Assembly: GCA_022577435.1 (NCBI GenBank)
Contig: JAKOON010000143.1
Location: 29,484-93,483, forward strand
DNA: 64,000 nucleotides
Direction of reading: 5' to 3'
Source: Embiotoca jacksoni
Taxonomy: Eukaryota; Chordata; Actinopteri; Embiotocidae
Position 1 is the stretch's first letter. Each line of letters starts with the position of its first letter. Positions 47,601 through 58,873 of this stretch are shown piece after piece. A program made the position numbers and the translations under genes. The notes beneath the pieces are model-generated. The model searched no databases and was not told the origin of the DNA. It saw nothing but the letters and a program-made list of their open reading frames with translations.

Positions 47601-48020
47601 CGGAGGTACGGTTCTCCAGCTGGTGGCCTTTATTTCTATTTACAACAACATCCATGTGCTGGTCATACATGAGCAGTAGAAACAACCGGTACTAAACAAC
47701 AGCGCGTTAGAAGAAGAAATGCGTCGCAAATCTGTCACGTGAACACCAACAGATGAGAAAGTGACACCTGCTGGCGTCACTCGGTTATTGCAGGACAAGC
47801 CGCACAAAACATACTGGCACAACAGGTGGCGTGGTTGAAAATGTAATTTGTGTAAAAGAAAATCCATTAACGTATTTACAATAACACGCAAACGCTATAA
47901 CGTTTGTAAAAATCTCTATTAGGCATTTTTTCATGATAAACTCACAAAAAACAGCAAACGGACGCTTACGGCATGCCTGGCAGGGGTTTATCTTTACGCG
48001 TGTTACTCTTGTTTCCGGTA
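47601..48020. other. Non-coding sequence after the LINE
   Basis: Unique-looking sequence with no coding frame supported by homology or splice signals. Confidence 0.4.
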
Positions 48021-48285
48021 TCCACTTTGAAGCCGTGTTCACAATTGGCTATACAAAGCGTCAATCATCGCATGTGGCTTTCCGATTGGCTCGATCTGTA
48101 CGCAACAGCGTTAAGGCCGACACTTCTGTTCAACAACGACTCCGGTTGGCTACTGCAGGCTAGGGCACAGGAAATGGAAGCTCTTATTGGTTGAGGGAGG
48201 TGTCAATCAAACCGGCAATACGTATTAGTCTAAACTGGTTTGGCGCCGTTGGCCCACGGCTATCTCGCTAAGCTACAGGTATGAC
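48020..48285 (+). promoter_or_regulatory. Possible promoter with clustered CCAAT boxes
   Basis: Several ATTGG (reverse CCAAT) motifs: ACAATTGGC (about 48,040), GATTGGCTCG (48,083), CGGTTGGCTA (48,142), TTATTGGTTG (48,184). Then GGTTTGGCGCCGTTGG and a donor-like CTACAG|GTATGA at about 48,280. No downstream exon was recognised. Confidence 0.22.
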
Positions 48286-48599
48286 TGAAAATATGACATA
48301 AATTGCGCAGCAGAAGATCGCGTGTGGATGTTTTTTTGCACTTTTACTGGACCGGGACCTCGTCTACTGGACTTTTATGGATCATTGCTGGACTATGAGG
48401 CTTTATTGGTGAGTTAAGGCAATGCTGTAGTGTTGTTGTTTGATGGCGGGCTGTCAAAGCTGTTTATTGTGGTATTTGAGTGCATTTTACTGACTACACA
48501 AAGCAATATGACAACTTCAATGTTGCTTGAGGGCAAAATGTTCTTCTGTATCTGCTGTCAAAATGTCTTTGGTTGTCCTCACCCACTCTATATAAGAGC

Positions 48600-48925
48600 G
48601 GACTGCAATACCACCGAGTGCCACTAGGTGTCGTCTCCGTCGACTCCCATTCGAGTTCTCCACATTAAAAATACAAAGTCAATATAAGTTGTCATTTCAT
48701 GAAGTTGCTCCTTCTTATCAGTTTTCTTGGGGTACCATCTGAAAAATAATCCCGTCGTTGAATCGAAAATAAGCCTCAAAAAGCCGTGTTGTTGTTTGAT
48801 TGACAGGCCTGTGGTGCAGTCCGGATTTCTGCTACAGGTGGGCGGAGCTTCCCAATCAGGTGCACTGCTAGCTCCGCCCCCCGGCTCCTCCAAATACGGT
48901 CACTTCTGGTTCCAATTTCAAGGAC
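48600..48925 (+). repeat. Dispersed unclassified repeat, copy D
   Basis: About 325 bp: GACTGCAATACCACCGAGTG, GACTCCCATTCGAGTTCTC, TTGATTGACAGGCCTGTGGT, GGTGGGCGGAGCTTCC, GCTCCGCCCC and CCAAATACGGTCACTTC. With copy E it defines the most complete version of the family. No ORF or clear terminal inverted repeats. Confidence 0.7.
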
Positions 48926-49587
48926 GAAACTTCAGTCACATTTAACAATATCAGAATAATATTATAAAATATGATAATATGTTTTTTTAATTTTTTTTTT
49001 TTATTAAATAAGCCTCCAATCACTACTACTATTTTTGTTTTGTTTTTAGTTGGATTATTAAAAAGAAACCAAATGGTCAACAGAGCTGAGGCCCAACACT
49101 GCACAGCAAATTCATATTAAAAACGGGCTTTAAATATCATTTTTAATACACCCTAATTGCTTCAGGACTATAAGAGATATATCGCATCAAATCTTGTACG
49201 TTTTTCTTTTTCCTACTTGTTGACGGGGCTATTGTGGCCGCAACTATGGAGAGGGGGGGGGAGGGGGAAAAAATAGAGCGAGGGATTTATTATCCTGTAT
49301 TGAAGTTCACCCCAAAAGAGCTAGCATTTCACAGGAGCTGCACGCTGACCTTTCCGACAGCCCAAAAATGTCATTGAAGGTTTAAGGCAAAAAGAAATCC
49401 AGTCGTATTTAACCAAGCCTTCAAAATCTTTGACATTTCTTCTGATGTTGCCACAGGATGGCACCCTGAAGACCAAGCGCGACGGCCGTCCACACATACA
49501 GGCTTTCACATGGAAGCAAACGACCACTATGAAAAGAGAGGATTTAGAGATATGGCATCTTCCATGATGGAAGATATGATTCTTCTC

Positions 49588-49619
<32 letters not shown>

Positions 49620-49849
49620 TTTTTTAATTTTGAAACCTCTCTTTGTCTACTTAGTCCCTCACATGAATGGGTTATTATTAGCACACAGGTCACGTGGCAA
49701 CAGTTTTTTTTTTTTTTTTGGTGAAAGTTTACAGGCACGTCCCTCCAGCAAATCTCCATCTTTGCGATGATAATAATTGAAGCGAAACTCTGAAATAATT
49801 CCTGCGATTTGTCGTCAACAAAGAAGCTGCGTAAAAAGTAAGTAGTTTC
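48926..49849. other. Non-coding region
   Basis: T-runs (49,600-49,625; 49,704-49,720), a G-run near 49,252 and otherwise unremarkable sequence. No gene recognised. Confidence 0.45.
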
Positions 49850-50135
49850 AAACAAAACTCGCTTTATTAACAAAAGCTATCTCCTCGTTTCCTCATGGAA
49901 GCGGCGGGTAGTTGATGGAAAATGTGTCCTTCACAATTATACTTTTTAATTGATTTTAATGCTTATTATCAAAGGAGGTGATTATTACATATGACTGCAG
50001 GTTAAATTAGCTCACACGTCAAGTTGTGAGAGACTTCACTTAGTTTTTGTGCATCCGGTCGGTCTATGTGTTGAATGAACATGAATTAAACAGCATCTGA
50101 AGCTCTTATTTTGAAAGGCCGATGTAGTCGTTGTT
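49850..50135 (+). repeat. Dispersed repeat, copy 2 (partner of 55-345)
   Basis: Collinear with 55-345: AACAAAACTCGCTT, AATGCTTATTATCAAAGGAG, GTGATTATTACATA, CATCTGAAGCTCTTATTTTG. Same orientation, several small indels; no coding capacity. Confidence 0.6.
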
Positions 50136-50569
50136 TCTAGGTTACAGTCACAGACTGTCTGTTCTGTGAATTTGCGTCACTTTTGAGTTTTTTTTTTAAA
50201 CTTTTAGCCTCATGCTTCTCTAAATTCAATAAATATATATATATAAAAAAAGATTAGAACTAAAATATTTCATACATATATAAAAACATTAGAACTAAAA
50301 TATTTCCGTGATGGGCAGCAGGATTATTATCACAGGAAGCGATCGCGTATTTATTCCTTATTCCAGGTAGAGCTTGAAAAAAATTCCCGCAATTTTCACG
50401 CAAAAAAATTCACTTAAAACTTCGCACATTTTTGAGAAAATCCACCGCGAAATCAAACAATTTTGATCATCATAAAAAAAAAAATAAAAAAAAACGTATT
50501 TACATTTAAATCTAAATTTATTTCGCTACTTAAGCTTTGGAGTTTGTATCACCCCATCTGTCCCCCCCC

Positions 50570-50590
50570 CACCCCACACACACACACACG

Positions 50591-50651
<61 letters not shown>

Positions 50652-50919
50652 CACTGAATCAGTGTGGTGTCAGTCCACATCTTCCCTGCCACTCACTAAA
50701 TTGGAGAGAGAGCTGCTCGGCGCTCAGGCAGAACTAAACTAGGAAGTGCTAAAGCTGGAGGCAGAAACGAGGGACAAGGATGAGGAGGAGGAGGAGGAGA
50801 GGGGAGGTTGTGAAAGAGAACACAGGGGTAGGGGAGGAGGTGGTGGTAGTGGTGAGGAGGAGGACAACACACACACCCACACACCCACAAACACACACAT
50901 ACACACCCACGCACACACA

Positions 50920-50963
<44 letters not shown>

Positions 50964-51074
50964 ACACCACTGGATACCACCGCGGTGGTCTCCTCACTGA
51001 TTCACATTCCCCCTAATCCCAGTTGGCAACCTCTTGGACAGGCACACTCACTCCACACACAAACACAAACAAAT

Positions 51075-51128
<54 letters not shown>

Positions 51129-51135
51129 TCACTCA
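50570..51135. repeat. Cluster of three CA microsatellites
   Basis: CA arrays at 50,574-50,649, 50,867-50,960 (with ACCC interruptions) and 51,078-51,124 running into CACT repeats. The spacers (GAGGAGGAGGAG at 50,779-50,800; ACCACCGCGGTGGTC at 50,978) are also low complexity or palindromic. Confidence 0.9.
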
Positions 51136-51689
51136 CTCACTCTTTCAGTAAAACGGACACAATGGCGAAGATGGGTTTTCTGGGAGGCTTTAGTCGAGAT
51201 TGAAGTCTTTAGACTCGTGTTGTCATCTCAGCGGATTGACATCACCTCCAGGAGTAAAAAAGAAAAAAAAAAGAAAAAAGAAGAGGCCGAGAGGCCGCCG
51301 AGTATCGGAGGCGCTGAGGCGCTAACCCTCCATTTAAGAAACGGCGAGGATATATGCTATTTACTGAATCGAGCGAGCGTTTCAATAAATAAATGTTGAA
51401 TTTTTTTTTTTTTTTAGGGCGGGGGGCGTTTTATGTGCAAAATATTCCGTAACAGGTCAATCAGTTTTTAATTTAGTGACATTTTTAGCTATAAAAACTC
51501 AACTGTGTAATTATTTGGGTGATAAAAATTCTTCCAGTGCGACCTTGAAAGAGTTTTTTGAGTTTGATAAATGCCCTCAAACATACCGCTATTTGAGGCC
51601 TAATATCTCATGATCGAAAGAAATATTTTGGATAAATATATTCTTTAATAAGAAGTGAATCTGGCAAATGATACCATTTTGACTCAGAA
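51136..51689. other. Non-coding region
   Basis: Unique sequence with an A-rich tract at 51,257-51,280 and a T-run at 51,399-51,416. No gene recognised. Confidence 0.45.
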
Positions 51690-52250
51690 ATTGTGGGTGT
51701 CAGTGGTATTGCACTTTCGGGCACTCCCGGATTGGTTTTCACTTTTCAGAGGTTACGTACGTCTTTCTACACGTAGCATCCGGGTCTGACAAATGAAGCT
51801 GCAGTACCACCGAGTGCCACTAGAGGTCGGCGCCAAAAAAAGCCTCCGTAGACTCCCATTCAACTTCTCTCGCAAAGTCATATGCGAAAGTCCCTTCTTC
51901 TTATTAGTTCTGAAAATCATTCATTAGATATCAGGCCCTTAAAAAGCTGTGTTTTTGGTGTCTGTTTGATTGACAGGCCTGTGGTGCAGTCAGGTTTTCA
52001 GCTATCGGTGGGCGGGGCGTGGTATCCTCTGGCTTCCAATTAGATCGACGTCACTGTCACTGTCAGGACGTCAGGATCCATTCTTTGCTCCGCCCCCAGT
52101 TTGTCCAAATATGGTCATTTTTAGTCAACAGCCACAATGCCAGGCCTCAAAATGGCAGTTTGCCATCCACATGGGTGATGTCATGCTTGAATATTCGCTG
52201 CCCCTCAGCCCCGTTGTAAATTCTTGCCCTGGTGGTCACTCGGGGTATTG
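51690..52250 (+). repeat. Dispersed unclassified repeat, copy E
   Basis: Contains TGCAGTACCACCGAGTGCCA, CTAGAGGTCGGCGCC, GACTCCCATTCAACTTCTCT, TTGATTGACAGGCCTGTGGT, GGTGGGCGGGGC, GCTCCGCCCCCAG and CCAAATATGGTCA. It is flanked on both sides by related short modules (GTGGTATTGCACTTTCGG; GGTGGTCACTCGGGGTATTG). Confidence 0.7.
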
Positions 52251-52764
52251 CAACAGGAAAATCAGTATTTTGTGCCATGGACGACCATTATAAAAAAAAA
52301 TAAATTAAAGAAACCTCGCATAACCTGATTTATTTTTGATATAAATTGCAAAACCCACTCCATCGCCTCATAAATGTCGACACAACAGTTTGTATTTGCA
52401 GATTGAACTTCAGCACAAGGCCTCACTTATTCCGGTTATTATACGTGTAACGTTTTGTCCGGTGTCGCGTAACAGCAGAAACTGGTCACACGCTACACGA
52501 CAATACATATTAATGCCAAAAAAAAAAAAAAAAAAAATTCATATTAGAGATGAGTGCTGTAAACAAGGCGGATCTCCGTCCTGACATATTGTGTCGGCGC
52601 AGAATTTAATCAGACTTATTCTGTCGGTCACGACAGGAGACTCGGCGTGGCTGTTTAATTTCTTCTCTGTGAATATTTGAATTCTCAGCATGATAATGTG
52701 ATCCTTTTTTTTTTTTTCTTTTCTTTTCCTCTCAGCTGTCACCAATCCCCTCCCACCCCCCCCC

Positions 52765-52796
<32 letters not shown>

Positions 52797-52800
52797 CAAC
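52251..52800. other. Non-coding region
   Basis: Between repeat copy E and the next complex island; A-runs at 52,517-52,537 and 52,764-52,792. No gene recognised. Confidence 0.4.
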
Positions 52801-53165
52801 GTGTGAAAAGCAGAGCCTGGCAAATATTCGCAATATTCATTAAAGGAGCAGCCGTTTATTCCTGCTGTTTCCCCGCGAAAAGCATTTTCAGACCACGGGA
52901 GCTAAAAGCTAATTCATTAATTCAACATTTTACCCTCATTATTTTGGGGGAAATTTGTGCTGTTTTTACGGCACAAAAACAACTTTTCATGTCGAGCTCC
53001 CCGTAACCTCTCGGCCTTTTCTTTTCTGGGTCTCCCTACGATCCATAAAGTTTAGTGTGTGTTCGCCAGCTGGTCGCCAACTTTTATTAGCTGCTTCATT
53101 AGCTTTTGTTTTCCATCAGAATTACAGGTGCTAATTGAAAATGCACCTGATATGAACTGAATTGT
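52800..53165. promoter_or_regulatory. Candidate conserved non-coding elements
   Basis: Contains CAATATTCATTAAAGGAGCA, AGCTAATTCATTAATTCAAC and GGTGCTAATTGAAAATGCAC; dense TAAT/ATTA cores, no simple repeats, no open frame. Confidence 0.33.
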
Positions 53166-54055
53166 GGGTAATATCGTCATGTTTTCACCCGCTATCTGTT
53201 TTTTTTTTTTCTTTTCTTAAAGGTAGCGTAACATTTTGTAAAAAAAAAAAAAAAATTCTCCTTAAAAAGTTTTACATAACGCTGTCTGAACATGACGCTC
53301 TGATTCGTAAAATATGTTTAGCCGCATTGTTATTATTTGAGAGCGCGATAACGTGCTTTTAAAAACATTCAAACAAAAAAGTTTTGCGAAGATTCTTAAA
53401 AAAACAAAAAATTTCTGGAGAATTTTATTTTGAAAGATATTCCTACTGCATCACTTCCTGTTGGGTAAGCTACTATATATATATATATATCCTCATCGTA
53501 TATGTTAAAGAAGCTGGTGGCTATTTGTTTTCAAGGTTGTTGTTTTTATTGGATAACAACAACTTCAGACTACCTGAAGGTTTGTTTGTTTGTGTTTTAC
53601 TTTTGTTTCAACCTGGAAAAAAAAAAAAAAAGGAAAAGTGTTGGGAAAAAAAAGACGGAAACCCTTTTTTATTTGTGCGACCTCACGGCGGAATCGGAAC
53701 CGACAATATACGAGCGTTTTGTGTCCATACACGAAATGCATTATTTATACAGCCTATATAATAGAGGATTACTTCAGGCGCTTTTTTTTTTTTTTTTTTT
53801 AAATCAAAGTTTGACACACCGGCTCGTCTGGCTCGCCGCCAGACTATAGTTCCCTCCATCTGGCCGGCGAACATGAAACATGTGCATCTTTATTCCCACT
53901 CAGACTCTCGTCGTCGCGTGTAAACTTTGACGCTTACCTGTCAAGGTTTATTATTAATTTTTCTTGTCACGGTGGAAACAATAGCGGAGAGAAAAAGAAA
54001 GGGGAGGAGAGAGTGGGAGGGGGAACAAATAGTCGTTCGGAGAAAGATTTTTTTC
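53166..54055. other. Non-coding region
   Basis: T/A runs, a TA stretch (53,473-53,490) and unremarkable unique sequence. Confidence 0.4.
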
Positions 54056-54069
54056 TTCTTCTTCTTCTA

Positions 54070-54330
54070 TATGAATTAATTACAAATGCTGGGAAATGTC
54101 AAGTATAGATAAAGCTTAATACCCTGTCTCCTCCCTTCTGCAACAAGAGAAGCTTTTAAATGGCTCTCTGCCAGCCCCTATCTGCCAAACGACACCAAGG
54201 TTACCGGGAGAAGCTGAAATATTCATAATATATGCAAAACCACCGCTGTCCATGGACAGTGTTCATTGGAATTCAAGAGCGAGCTTCAAACCTTTGACAA
54301 CTGCTTAAGTAATTAGTTGCTGGGAGAGCG
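54070..54330. promoter_or_regulatory. Strong candidate conserved non-coding element
   Basis: About 260 bp of complex sequence: CAAATGCTGGGAAATGTCAA, GATAAAGCTTAATACCCTG, AATATTCATAATATATGCAA, CCGCTGTCCATGGACAGTG, GCTTAAGTAATTAGTTGC. Includes a palindrome CTGTCCATGGACAG (54,247-54,260) and sits between C-rich and T-rich tracts. Non-coding in all frames. Confidence 0.42.
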
Positions 54331-55960
54331 AAACCCCCCTCCCCATCCGACCCCCCCGCCCCCACTCCCTCCCCTCCGCATAGCAGCCGAAGCAAATATT
54401 AGAGTTTTTTATTTTTTTTTTTATTTTTTTTTTAATCTTTTTCAGTTTGATAGTATAATTGAATGTGTTTAGAGGGAGGTTTGTTCTCCTAATCGAAATT
54501 CATCTAAAGGATCGTTTGATACGGAATAATCCGTCGCTTCGGATTCGGTTCGAAACGCCCCCCCCCCCCCCCCCCCTTCCTCACCCCGAAAGGTTTTGAA
54601 CCGAGAAAAGTATTTTGAAAAAGAAAAAAAAAAACGTCTATTTTTGTTTTATCTCATTTGAATCCATAATGAAACAAATCACACATGCAAAAAAAGAGAG
54701 TTGAGAAGAATTGTCAAAATCAAAGATCTTCTATTTTGCGCGAGGGTCAACTCTGCCCCCTCCCCTCCCCTCCTCCCACCCCCCGGGAGGGGTGGAGTTA
54801 ACGTGAGCTTGGAAGGCGGGCGTCCTCGGCCGTATGTTTGACTTCCAGATTTATTTATTTAAATGGTGGTGGTGGTGGTGGTGGTGCTGGTGGGGGGGGG
54901 GGGGGACGGGTGCGATGTATTATTAATAGCAGACAACAAAAGAACAACATGTTTTGTGTCGAAAACAATAGCAGAATTCAGTGTTGGACACGGGCCTGAA
55001 GCTGCTCTATCTACCCCACCACCCACCACCACCCCCCTTTACCTCCGCCACGACTCTCTACTCGCTGGTCAGTTTCGTCAAGGCTGGGGGGGAGAGGGGG
55101 GGAGGAGGAGGGGGCCGCACAATGAGAATCATCGCCCGAAATTGGAGCGGAGCCAAAGCCCATTCAAAGAAGCCTCCCCGTGCCTAACGCATTACCCCGG
55201 CTTATTAATCTGAAGAGACCGTGTTTTTGTGTTTACTAAGCACGATTCGCTTCTAATTAAAGTGAAATAATTATACTTCAAAAGGGATGCGGGGTGGGGC
55301 GGGGGGCGGCGGCGGGGCGGGGCGGGGCGCGGGGAAACCGCTCGAAAAGACGAGAGCAACCTCTCGCCGTTGTAACCGACCACAACAATGCAGGACAGTG
55401 AGAAAAAAAAAAAAAAAAAAGAATCACTTGGCTTCGGCCCGGAGATATTAAAGCCTATTTATTACACAATATCACAGGTGGGGGGGGGGGGGACAAAAAA
55501 AATCCACGCAATACGCGGCACCGCGTGTTAATTAACATTCCCGAACACCTGCACCGTCGTAAACAAACAAAACGACTTGGTTTCACCGCGAAGTCTCCGC
55601 GTCGTGCAGGTTCCTAAACTTTCAGCGCGTTTCAATTGACTTTTCTTCTTTTTGCTTTTTTTTTTTTTTTCCTTCGCAGTTTATTTGTGTTCAGAAAGAT
55701 GCTATGAATTTAAAAAAAAAAAAAAAATTAAAAAAAAAAAAAAATTCTGCATCATAAATGTTTCCATTAAAGTTACAAAAAAAAAAAAAAAATGGACGCC
55801 TGACTCCCGAGGTATGGTTCAGCAGCCACTGGCTGGTGTGAACAATCGGACCACCCCCCTTTTATTTTACGAGCACAAGTGTCCTTGTCCTTGGTAAGGC
55901 GAAGGTCGACGCGCCTCCCTCCCTCCCTCCCTCTCCCTCTCTCCCTCTCTCCCCTGCTGC
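54331..55960. other. Non-coding region with C/G and A runs
   Basis: C-run (54,558-54,576), GGT repeat (54,863-54,890), GGGGC repeats (55,293-55,334), A-runs (55,402-55,420; 55,710-55,745; 55,777-55,791). A small complex island at 55,190-55,285 has TTCTAATTAAAGTGAAATAA. No gene recognised. Confidence 0.45.
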
Positions 55961-56360
55961 GGTGCTTCCACCGGCCATTCATTTGGGCCCCCGTGATGGC
56001 TCCTAATAACATCTCCATCACATTAAAGCTCCAAACCAGGCTGAGGAGATGTTAATACTCCCCCTGCACTCTCTGCCGGGGGAAAATTGGTCATGTATTA
56101 CAACAAGTGCTTTTTAAGAGCCCCCTTTTCTTTTTTTTTTTCCTTTCCTTTCTTTCTTTTCTTTCCGCGGGGCGCCCCGAGTCTATGGGAAGCGGCGGAT
56201 ATCCACGGCCGCCCGCACGCCGACTCTCTTAACACGGGCGGATTTTCAAGTTGTGACAGTTCAAGGGAAGCGGCGCCGTTAACATATTCAGAATGGCGCC
56301 GCGGCAAGGCCGTTCCTCCAATTCCTCTTTGCATCGCCGCCGCTTCGGCTGACAAGGTTG
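55961..56360. promoter_or_regulatory. Candidate conserved non-coding elements
   Basis: Complex islands 55,970-56,110 (CTCCTAATAACATCTCCATC; TTAAAGCTCCAAACC) and 56,170-56,360 (GCGGATTTTCAAGTTGTGAC; GGCGCCGTTAACATATTC) separated by a pyrimidine tract. No coding support. Confidence 0.28.
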
Positions 56361-56677
56361 CCTGCGTGCGTGCGTGTGTGTGTGTGTGTGTGTAGTTTTT
56401 TTTTTTTTAAAGGCAAAAGATTAGAGAGGAATGCTGTAAACACTCGACTCAAAAAGCAGGGGGGAGGGTGGGGGAGGGGGGGGGGGCTTCTGAAAGGATA
56501 ATGCAAAATTTACAACGCGGACGGATGAAGTGGGAAGTCGTGTGTTTGTGTGTTAGTGGACGTTTTGTCTGTAATTAGAGAAGTCAGCCCAACGTAGGAA
56601 AACAAAAAAATTATGGTAAAGAGTGTCGATTACTTTAAAAAAAACAATTGATTTTTGTAAAAGAGGAAAAACACAAA

Positions 56678-56712
<35 letters not shown>

Positions 56713-57220
56713 ACTTTTGAGACGGCCCCTAACTTAAGCTCACGTCGACATTGTCAAATGATGCCAGCCTGGTGTGACCAGCCCCAAATTATACTTTATA
56801 TGTCATTTAAAATGTGGGTGTGGCCGCGCTCCGATGAGTCGAACCGTTGAAACTGGTGAAGGAGCCTTTTAACCAATCAGGACGGGCCGCCGTATGACGC
56901 AATGATACGCGCCCAAACTCTGCCGCCGGCCGTTACCGTCGGAGCGACTTGACCGCGCTTGGCCACGCCCGCTGGTCTCTGATTGGTGGTTGAGCACAAC
57001 TTAATGTAAACACGCCTACGGATACTATTCTTTGATCTATTTAAGGGCGTTTAGGATGAACGTGTGTGTTTCTATTGTGGTCAATGGGGAGAAGAAGAAA
57101 AATAAACAAATAAATAAAAATAGATCCATCAATGTGTTATTGGTTGCCATCCCAGAATAATGTATTTAGATTTTTTTTGTTTGTTTGTTGTTTTTTTTGT
57201 TTGGCCCCAATCCCTAATAG
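56361..57220. other. Non-coding region
   Basis: TG repeat (56,373-56,393), G-run (56,475-56,487), A-run (56,681-56,709), and a CpG-richer piece 56,820-57,000 with AACCAATCAGG and GATTGGTGG. Confidence 0.4.
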
Positions 57221-57224
57221 ATAG

Positions 57225-57390
57225 ATGGACAGAGGCTGTGGTCCTCGGCTGGCTGTCGCCATGGTGACGGGAGGGATTGATGGCCGCCCATTGGCCGGCG
57301 AAGATGTATACATCATGTCCGTCCAGGGCTGCTGCGTCCAGATGGACGTGGGCCATCCATTGTCTGTCAGGGACACAGCTGTCTGAGAAG
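57225..57390. promoter_or_regulatory. Candidate conserved non-coding element
   Basis: Repeat-free: GTCGCCATGGTGACGG (an RFX X-box-like palindrome), GATTGATGGCCGCCCATTGG, CATTGTCTGTCAGGGACAC. No coding evidence. Confidence 0.3.
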
Positions 57391-58321
57391 TGTTGTCCTC
57401 TCTATTCTCCTCCTCTTCTTATGGCGCTAACGAGTTCGTCCCCCGTCTCCCCCACCCCCCCCCCCACTCCGCCGCCCCCCCCCTTCAACCGCCACATAGG
57501 ATGAGGTCGCCTATATGGGGCTGTTTTGCTTCCCGTCAACGCACGAGGAGATGAAGATGTGTTCTTGTCTCCTGTCCTCCTGGAAAGAAAAACATTTTTT
57601 TTTTTTAAAAAGAGGATTTTTTTTTTTTTTGTGTGTGTGTGTATAACATTGTGCCGCGTGAGTGTGGGACTTGAACATTTTAAAAGGGAGTATTGTGAAA
57701 AGGGTGAAGGATATGGTTTAAAAAAGAAAATGGGTTGTGCTGCTGTTTTATTTCCAAGGTTTAATGAAACTGGTGAAGTGCTGAAATGTTTATCACGCAA
57801 GGATGAGGTGCGTTTTTTTTTTTTTTTTTTTTTTTAACGCGTACCTTACTTAAAAGTAAAAGTACAGATGGACCTGATATTTACCGGATATTTGGAGGTG
57901 GGGCCGGAGAGGGGGGGGGGGGGGCTACTAGCGGTGGATCTGACTCCATCCGGTTGGAAAACCCGCTGCTAACCCACCTTACAGCGGTACACCAGACTGC
58001 ACCACAAGGCTGTCAATCAAACCAACATGCCCACAAAAAAACTTATTATTATTATTGTTATTTTCAGGTCGGGTTCATGTTTAAAAAGCTTCTCGGAAGC
58101 CGGCCGGTGGATTATTTTTTGAAATATTTTACATTTTTTATTACCTTTTGATGGAGCAGCTTCCAGCGTCGGCGCTGAGCCGACTTCACATCCGATCAGG
58201 AGAAACCGTCTCATCTCATTTTCCCGGGCGAGAACGTCCAGAGGCCTGTATCTCCCCAAAATTGGTAAAAAAAAAAACAAAAAAAAAACCCGACTTTCTT
58301 TTAACGGAAACGCACGTGACA

Positions 58322-58383
<62 letters not shown>

Positions 58384-58821
58384 TACATTCCAGCCAGCCA
58401 GCCAGCTAGTTCACGGCTTGGCCCCCCCGTGGTGAGAGGTGGGACCAGGGAAGCATGGAGTTATTCACTGTCTGCCTACTTGCTTCTAATAGTCTGGCTC
58501 AGCGTGACTGACGCTGCCCCCCACCCCACCCCACCCCCCACCCCCACCTCTCTCAGCAGTGATTGAGTGTATTGATCCGCCGCCGGCCTGCTCCCTGGAC
58601 GCCGTGGCTGGAAGGATACCGACAATCAGATCCTTCACGGGGTGGGGTGGGGGGGGTCAGGGGGGAAGAAGAGCCCTCCTCATCTGCTTTAATCATCCGA
58701 TCGATGATTAGCGCCCCGCACTCGTACGTGTCTTTCGAAGACGTCTCCGCTCGCCGTTCGGTTTTTGTCGTGTCTTTTTATTTGATTTTGTTTGTTCCAC
58801 CTTTTGCGCCGTCGGCTGTGG

Positions 58822-58873
<52 letters not shown>

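Noticed and set aside
50463..51399. Several His/Thr-rich and Val/Cys-rich frames
   Set aside because: Translations of CA/GT microsatellites.
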